From: Caryophanales bacterium UBA6356
Lineage (GTDB): Bacteria > Bacillota_I > Bacilli_A > RFN20 > CAG-826
Length of the DNA: 11,334 bases
Assembly (NCBI GenBank): GCA_002440125.1
Contig: DJRQ01000043.1
Span: forward strand, 6,639 to 17,972
Reading direction: 5' to 3'
Of the stretch, positions 7,116 through 11,334 are shown in pieces (the stretch's first letter is position 1; each line of letters starts with the position of its first letter). Below the pieces are notes generated by a model. It saw only the letters and a program-made list of their open reading frames with translations. It had not been told where the DNA came from and did no database searches. The position numbers and the translations under genes are program-made.

Positions 7116-7144
7116 ACTATAGCATTCCTTCCTCGGCATCGCAA
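7116..7144 (-). promoter_or_regulatory. Sigma-A type promoter of the 7068 gene
   Basis: On the minus strand, TTGCGA (7144-7139, four of six) is separated by exactly 17 bases from TATAGT (7121-7116, five of six), which is preceded by TGC to form an extended -10. The predicted start is near 7109, giving a leader of about 41 bases. This is the best-formed promoter in the window. Confidence 0.7.
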
Positions 7145-7228
7145 TAAAATCAATTCTCCAAAAAGGTCGTTTGGTCTTGTTTCCATTCTTTGAATAGTTT
7201 CCTCTTTTTGTTCTTCGCGGCCTTTGGC

Positions 7229-7234
7229 TATAAT
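7229..7234 (+). promoter_or_regulatory. -10 element of yitT, likely leaderless
   Basis: A consensus TATAAT ends 10 bases before the ATG at 7245. Standard geometry gives a transcript start about 4 bases before the codon. No Shine-Dalgarno is present, and no good -35 is seen at 16-18 bases. Confidence 0.5.
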
Positions 7235-7244
7235 GGTGATCGTT

Positions 7245-8333
7245 ATGAATATCAAAGGAATTTTTGCTGAATACAAAGAGAAGAGGACGAATTGGCTTTA
7301 TGACCATATGTGGATCAAGCGAGGACTAGAGAATCTCTTTGCTTTTCTTCTTTGCACGCTTAGCGCCCTTATTTTCGCGTTCGGATTCAACTGTTGCATG
7401 GATTTGGGGAGTTTCGCTTCGAAAGCTCTTGAAATAGAGCCCGATCTCAATTTCCAAAAGATTGCCAGCGGCGGCGTTTCTGGCATCTCTCAGGTCGTCG
7501 TCTTGTTTCTTGAGGTCATTTATGAGGCGGTGAATGGAACCGGGAGTTCGAAGGGCGTCTTCCCCGAAAGCCTTCTTTATTCCATCCTTTATTTTGCCAT
7601 TAACGTTCCAGTCTTGATTTTGGCTTGGATTGGGATTGGCAAACGATTCACCGTTTTCACTTTAATCAACGTTCTCGAAACGTCTTTATTTATGAAACTT
7701 ATTAATTGTGAGAACCTTGGGTTCATGCAAGAAATCGCCATTTTCATCGCCGAAAACGGAGGCATCCTTTCTCGAGCAATTCTAGGCGGGGTTTGCACGG
7801 GGTTGAGTTGTGCGATTGCCTTTAAGATTGACGCCTCGACGGGTGGCATTGATATCATAGCCTATTATATAGCCCTCAAAAAAAAGACGTTGGTCGGCAA
7901 ATACAGTTTCATAATGAATACGATTACTTTGATTTGTTTCACCCTGTTAATCATTACCAAAGAAGGTTGGGGAAATCCGGATGTTGTTGCTTCCCATGTT
8001 GGCGGCGCCTTCTATAGCGTCATGTATGTCCTCATCTCGAAGATCATCATCGATACCATCAACGTCCGCAATAAAAAGATGAAAGTGGAAATCGTGACCA
8101 ATAGGAAGGATCTTGGCGAATTCTTAATCGAATCCGTTCCGCATGGCGCGACAATGGTTGTGGGAACTGGGGTCTACACAGGCAAGGAGCGCTACATATT
8201 CACCATGGTTGTTTCTTCCTATGAATTGTCTCATCTCATGAAGCTCATAAAAAAAGAAGATACGACTGCCTTCGTGCAAGTTATTCCTCTTAACAGCGTG
8301 AGCGGCCGTTTCTACACAAAACCCGTTCGTTGA
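7245..8333 (+). CDS. YitT family membrane protein with C-terminal DUF2179
   Basis: A 362-residue integral membrane protein of the YitT/DUF161 family with the usual C-terminal DUF2179 domain. Visible are a membrane segment at about 29-50, the repeat motifs ASGGVSGISQVV at 74-85 and STGGIDIIA at 198-206, further hydrophobic segments at about 110-132, 176-194, 221-238 and 253-270, and a soluble domain at about 278-350. YitT proteins are common in Bacillota, often in many paralogues; their substrate is unknown. At 362 residues it is longer than the common 280-290, through an extended N-terminus and a loop at about 55-108. I chose ATG 7245: an earlier in-frame TTG at 7224 and ATG at 7233 overlap the TATAAT element. 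It is divergent from the 7068 gene across about 176 bases and converges on the next gene. Confidence 0.9.
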   Translation: MNIKGIFAEYKEKRTNWLYDHMWIKRGLENLFAFLLCTLSALIFAFGFNCCMDLGSFASKALEIEPDLNFQKIASGGVSGISQVVVLFLEVIYEAVNGTGSSKGVFPESLLYSILYFAINVPVLILAWIGIGKRFTVFTLINVLETSLFMKLINCENLGFMQEIAIFIAENGGILSRAILGGVCTGLSCAIAFKIDASTGGIDIIAYYIALKKKTLVGKYSFIMNTITLICFTLLIITKEGWGNPDVVASHVGGAFYSVMYVLISKIIIDTINVRNKKMKVEIVTNRKDLGEFLIESVPHGATMVVGTGVYTGKERYIFTMVVSSYELSHLMKLIKKEDTTAFVQVIPLNSVSGRFYTKPVR

Positions 8334-8374
8334 TTATTTCTAATATAGTTAGGATTTGCAGTCTTTTTCGGCTT

Positions 8375-8959
8375 TTAATCGTTCAAAATGTGAGCGAGAG
8401 AGCCTATAAAAATGAAAAAAGCGGAGCCAAACCCGCAAATAGCGCACCAGAGGAATCCATTTCCTAGATGGAAAGAGGCGTCGTACATCAAAGACGAAGT
8501 TTTTTCTAAAGGGATATTGAAGTAAGAAGCTGCAATTTGAGGGCCGGAAAGCAATAAAAGCACGCCTCCCGAAATCAAAAGACCAAAGACGATGGCGCCT
8601 AAGAAAACACACGTTTTTTTCTTCCGAAGACCCTCGAAAACAAAAAGCAGAATGAAGGAAGCCAAGCCACCTAGCAGCAAGCAATATCCGATTAAAGCGT
8701 AAAGGGATGGGCTAATCGAGAGGGGAGGAATTTTAGAAACGGTTGTGGCGTGACCGACGCCAATCGTCATTTCGGCGGTGACCCTTCCCCCGAAGATAAA
8801 GTGGAAGGCTTTCCAAACGGTGATGGATCCTTTCAGCGAGCCATAAGGGTTGGAAGTGTAAAAGGCTTCCATAAAAGGAAAAAACAAAGAGGAAACTAAG
8901 AGCCCTAGAGCGATGATTTCGGAAGTCAAAGAATGAAGATTTAGCTTATTTTTGTTCAT
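8375..8959 (-). CDS. Unrecognised four-helix membrane protein
   Basis: A 194-residue protein with four likely membrane segments, at about 13-33, 87-110, 116-141 and 168-190, and a larger loop at 34-86 between the first two that is probably outside the cell. No motif or family is recognised. The start ATG at 8959 has no properly spaced Shine-Dalgarno (AAGG abuts the codon), but it overlaps by ATGA the stop of an upstream minus-strand frame, of which only the last 30 codons remain. It therefore seems to have been the second gene of a translationally coupled pair that has lost most of its partner; its present expression is uncertain. The 41-base gap to the convergent yitT shows no clear terminator. 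Confidence 0.72.
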   Translation of the reverse strand: MNKNKLNLHSLTSEIIALGLLVSSLFFPFMEAFYTSNPYGSLKGSITVWKAFHFIFGGRVTAEMTIGVGHATTVSKIPPLSISPSLYALIGYCLLLGGLASFILLFVFEGLRKKKTCVFLGAIVFGLLISGGVLLLLSGPQIAASYFNIPLEKTSSLMYDASFHLGNGFLWCAICGFGSAFFIFIGSLAHILND

Positions 8960-9048
8960 CCTTGAACATAATGCGCATCTTTTTGCTTCTCTTCAAGGAA
9001 GTTTTGATAAGTCGTGATGTCGTAGGTAATAAGCGTTAAGAATCTATC
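8956..9048 (-). pseudogene. 3' remnant of a truncated minus-strand gene
   Basis: Thirty open codons on the minus strand end in a TGA that overlaps the ATG of the 8959 gene as ATGA, the same coupling seen at 2965-2968 and 5624-5627 in this window. The end reads like real protein (for example QNFLEEKQKDAHYVQG). Going upstream, the frame is stopped by TAG at 9049-9051, and no start codon or homologous continuation is seen beyond. The product cannot be named; a stretch LTLIT near the break recalls sortase-like strands but lacks the Cys, so I make no such claim. The likely meaning is that a rearrangement at about 9048 removed the 5' part of the gene. Confidence 0.5.
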
Positions 9049-9093
9049 CTATGTTTTTTTCTATAATTACTGTCCTTTGACGCCTTTCAGGAT

Positions 9094-9282
9094 GTGACTT
9101 TGAAAAACAAAAGCTCTCTGTATTGGACCGAATTTTGGTCCGATACCGAGGAGGCATGCTCAATTCTATCGACGGGCAAAGCTTTGCTGGATGCGAACGA
9201 TATTCTCGCCTATTTTTGCGATAATGTCGTAAATAGACCAATGTCTACGCCTTTATCTATCCGAATACTACAGGGGGCCTAA
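9094..9282 (+). CDS. Doubtful small ORF (62 codons)
   Basis: Opens with GTG 1 base after AGGA, too close for a normal ribosome binding site, 27 bases after a TATAAT. The product contains LLDANDILAYF, faintly like the first strand of a PIN-domain protein, but it has none of the later acidic residues and is far too short. No family recognised. It may be a gene fragment or chance. Confidence 0.2.
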   Translation: MTLKNKSSLYWTEFWSDTEEACSILSTGKALLDANDILAYFCDNVVNRPMSTPLSIRILQGA

Positions 9283-9448
9283 TAAGAAGGCTATTTTTGC
9301 TCACAATACTATATTGACGATATTACCTAACGATGATAATTGGTAGATTCACATCGAACTTAGTCCGTTTTCGACGCAACTTCTTTGCAATATTTTTCGC
9401 ATGGACGGGATATTTTTCAAAATTGCGGTATAGCACACAAATAAGTTC

Positions 9449-9462
9449 GGACGGATTCGTCC
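9449..9462 (+). promoter_or_regulatory. Small inverted repeat before the ATPase ribosome binding site
   Basis: GGACG and CGTCC flank GATT, ending 7 bases before the GAGG at 9470-9473 that serves the ATPase ATG at 9482. It could be an operator or a leader hairpin; with a 5-base-pair stem it may also be chance. Confidence 0.3.
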
Positions 9463-9481
9463 TAAGTATGAGGCGAAATGC

Positions 9482-10755
9482 ATGATTAAACGAGATTTCT
9501 ATTTGAAGCGTCTGATCCTCAGCATGTGGAACGATGAGGTAAAAGTCATACCAGGTATACGCAGATGTGGCAAGTCCATATTGCTTTTCGAGCTATTTTT
9601 TTGAGTATCTTCTTTCTAAAAACGTCCCGGAAGACCATATTACGAAGATCGAACTAGATCAACGCCGATACTATAAGTTTAGTAATCCAATCACTTTATG
9701 CGAATATGTAGAAAACATAGTTAAGAACAGGAACGCCGAAAGATTCTATCTGTTCATTGATGAGGTGCAGCTCACCACAAAAGTAGTCGACAAGGGAAAC
9801 GATCATATCGAGGTTACTATTTGCGATATGCCGAATGAGCTTAAGGCATATAAAAACCTTGATGTTTATGTCACTGGTAGCAACTCCAAAGGTTTATCGA
9901 AAGATATAGCAGCAGAGTTTCGTGGCCGTGCTACGCAAATCCATGTGTTCCCTTTGTCATTTGCAGAATTCTATTCTGCTATGGGTGGCGAGGAGCAAAA
10001 AACGCTGGATACTTATATGCTCTATGGCGGCATGCCAAGGCTTTTAACACTGAAGGACGACAAGGAAAAGAAGGATTATTTGATCTCTCTCTTCAAAGAA
10101 TTATATGTCCAAGACATCATGGAGAGAAACGGCATCGAGCGCGAGGATATCCTAAATGACATTCTAGACTTCCTCGCTTCGCAGATCGGTTCGCTGACAA
10201 CCCCCACAAATATTGCAAACGCCATTTCTTCTATGAAAAACGAGAAAGTCAATCCTGCAATGGTTTCAAACTATGCGCAGTATATTACCGACTCTTTCCT
10301 CATATCGATAACTAAACGATATGATGTCAAGGGAAAGACCTATTTCAATTATCCCAACAAATACTACTATACTGATATTGGGCTTCGGAATGCACGGCTT
10401 AACTACCGCCAGTATGATCCTGGTCATATCATGGAAAACATAATCTACAACGAACTTTTACGACGTGGGTATTCGGTTGACGTTGGGGTTGTTTGCGATC
10501 GCAGAGGCAATAGTAAGGTTCAAAAAGAAATCGACTTTGTGGTAAATGACGCAGATAAAAATCTATATTCAATCCGCTTTCCGCATGGATAGCGGAAAAA
10601 AAGAATCCTCTGAACTATCATCACTGATGCTTACCAAGGATTACTTCAAAAAAATTATCGTCCGCATGGATGTTCCGCATGGCTTTTATGATAATGATGG
10701 TATCTTCCACTGCAATTTAATTGACCTGCTACTCGGACGAGTGGAATTATTCTGA
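9482..10755 (+). pseudogene. DUF4143-type AAA ATPase, broken by two +1 frameshifts
   Basis: A full-length gene for an ATPase of the AAA_14/DUF4143 type, whose biological role is not established; many copies occur in gut bacteria. ATG 9482 has GAGG 8 bases upstream. Restoring two bases gives a 423-residue protein. It has Walker A GIRRCGKS at 25-32, Walker B LFIDEV at 90-95, TGSNS at 131-135, FPLSFAEF at 157-164, a winged-helix-like middle, and a C-terminal DUF4143 region with ENIIYNELLRRGY at 318-330 and EIDFV at 349-353 (a restriction-nuclease-like fold in this group). The first break is at T7 (9596-9602): the frame reads CTA TTT TTT TGA, and one T fewer restores FFEYLL. The second is at A5 (10557-10561): one A fewer gives DKIYIQSAF. 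The long open middle from 9603 to about 10560 is otherwise intact, so decay is recent, or one or both shifts are sequence errors. It is bounded by gene-poor DNA on both sides. Confidence 0.85.
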
Positions 10756-11334
10756 CAAAATAACTCGTATACCTATGAAAAGTGGTCTTGATGGCGTAAA
10801 GAAATTAAAAAAGCCCAGATATAGGTGGGTATACCGAATGCGTGATATAGCGCCTCAACCAAACGAGTTGGACTTGGCGGACTGATTGCAAGGCTTGTTT
10901 TGGTGATGAGCTCTTCCGACAATCGGCCTGAAGCTTAGAAAATAGGCAAAAGGAAAGGCGGCGTCCAAATTTAGGTCTGACTGAAATGCCACGCCAAATC
11001 GTCGAACGCGTCGAACACGTCGCTGCCCTCGTCGAAACTACCCTACTCCAAAAGCCAAAGGAGAATCGCTTTGAATCATTCTTTTTCCTGCCATCGGGGA
11101 ATGGGCCTGCCACCCATATGAACGACTTTTTTGCATGGGGGTGTTAAAGAGCGACGTTTACCACGAAAATTGGATTATGGTGAGATTATCGCGTACAAAA
11201 AAGACCCATATTCCTATGGACCTCTTTCTTTATTCCTTATCTTTTCTTTTGAAGATAAGCTTCAAATGCGAAACCACATCTATTTATCCATATGGCTCGT
11301 ATAGATTTCTCATGGCGGAGAAGCAGGGATTTGA
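10756..11334. other. 579 bases without a recognisable gene
   Basis: No convincing gene on either strand. Short plus-strand frames exist: 10775-10885 (36 codons, starting MKSGLDGVKKLKK), 10986-11147 (53 codons, including VERVEHVAALVETTLL) and ATG 11135 running open to the window end (66 codons). None has a good ribosome binding site or a family I know. The first two are protein-like in composition and in different frames, so they may be remnants of one decayed gene. A minus-strand frame at 10805-11113 is Arg/Ser-rich and looks like an antisense shadow. A small GC-rich block with a repeated CGTCGAAC lies at 11000-11036. No tRNA, hairpin terminator or insertion-sequence end was seen. Confidence 0.45.
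11000..11036 (+). repeat. Short imperfect CGTCGAAC repeats
   Basis: CGTCGAACG, CGTCGAACA and CGTCGCTGC follow each other with a 9-base period, and CGTCGAAA follows 3 bases later. The period is a multiple of three and reads Val-Glu-Arg/His in one plus-strand frame, so it may be a coding relic. It stands out as GC-rich in an AT-rich stretch. Confidence 0.45.

Larger units (their letters stand above)
9049..9481. other. Gene-poor junction region with weak small frames
   Basis: About 430 bases without a convincing gene. It holds a TATAAT at 9062-9067 on the plus strand and a 62-codon plus-strand frame from GTG 9094 to 9282 with only a badly placed AGGA. It also has a 50-codon plus-strand frame, ATG 9333 to TGA 9485, whose stop overlaps the ATPase start as ATGA but which has no ribosome binding site and an unnatural Arg/Phe-rich composition. 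The frame that leads into the ATPase reads protein-like for some 50 codons but is broken by stops at 9343 and 9432. The whole looks like decayed sequence rather than an ordinary spacer. Confidence 0.4.

Noticed and set aside
8956..9048. Sortase C-terminus suggested by LTLIT in the truncated frame
   Set aside because: The catalytic Cys of the TLxTC motif is absent and the following sequence does not resemble a sortase.
9277..9297. Terminator-like GCCT/AGGC followed by TATTTTT
   Set aside because: Only four base pairs with a seven-base loop and no supported gene before it.
9554..10774. Inverted nine-base match AGGTATACG (9554) and CGTATACCT (10766) flanking most of the ATPase
   Set aside because: Nine bases over 1.2 kb is expected by chance, and the first copy is coding (Gly-Ile-Arg of the Walker A region).
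9048..10777. CCTATG at 9048-9053 and 10772-10777 as a possible target-site duplication around the ATPase region
   Set aside because: Six bases only, with no terminal inverted repeats or recombinase gene; chance cannot be excluded.
10805..11113. 102-codon minus-strand frame
   Set aside because: Arg/Ser/Phe-rich, no ribosome binding site, no recognised family; its composition is that of an antisense frame.

Overview
The window looks like chromosomal DNA of a low-to-mid GC member of the Bacillota (Bacilli/Erysipelotrichia-like, possibly a gut RF39-type lineage). The evidence is RNase J, a type 2 peptide deformylase, a YlbF-RsmD-CoaD block as in Bacillus, and a YitT/DUF2179 membrane protein. TGA is a stop codon in several intact genes (ylbF, rsmD and the metallophosphoesterase), so this is not a Mycoplasma-type code. 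The placement below phylum level is inference.

From 1 to about 4660 the genes run on the minus strand. In transcription order they are peptide deformylase (def), a secreted lipoprotein metallophosphoesterase, an eight-helix membrane protein overlapping it by ATGA, then (after a 117-base gap) RNase J and the start of a Maf nucleotide pyrophosphatase that leaves the window. A 51-base divergent region separates def from a plus-strand operon ylbF-rsmD-coaD (4710-6106). That operon ends in a strong bidirectional terminator, shared with a convergent gene for an unrecognised membrane-anchored extracytoplasmic protein (6166-7068). This protein is divergent from a YitT family protein (7245-8333), which converges on a small four-helix membrane protein (8375-8959).

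To the right of about 9048 the character changes. The small membrane protein is preceded by the last 30 codons of a minus-strand gene, joined to it by an ATGA overlap, and this frame meets a stop at 9049-9051; I read this as the edge of a rearrangement. Beyond it are about 430 bases without a convincing gene, then a complete but doubly frameshifted AAA ATPase of the DUF4143 type (9482-10755), and 579 bases with no recognisable gene. This right-hand part looks like acquired, decaying DNA.

Initiation signals fall into two groups. Operon-internal genes and the gene at 7068 have clear Shine-Dalgarno sequences. Four genes (def, the metallophosphoesterase, ylbF, yitT) have a -10-like hexamer 8-10 bases before the start codon and no Shine-Dalgarno, which suggests leaderless transcripts. 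I found no RNA genes, CRISPR array or intact mobile element. I do not see a convincing new multi-gene system; the most useful observations are the broken ATPase, the truncated-gene junction, the leaderless promoters and the 5'-end hairpin of the 300-residue protein.
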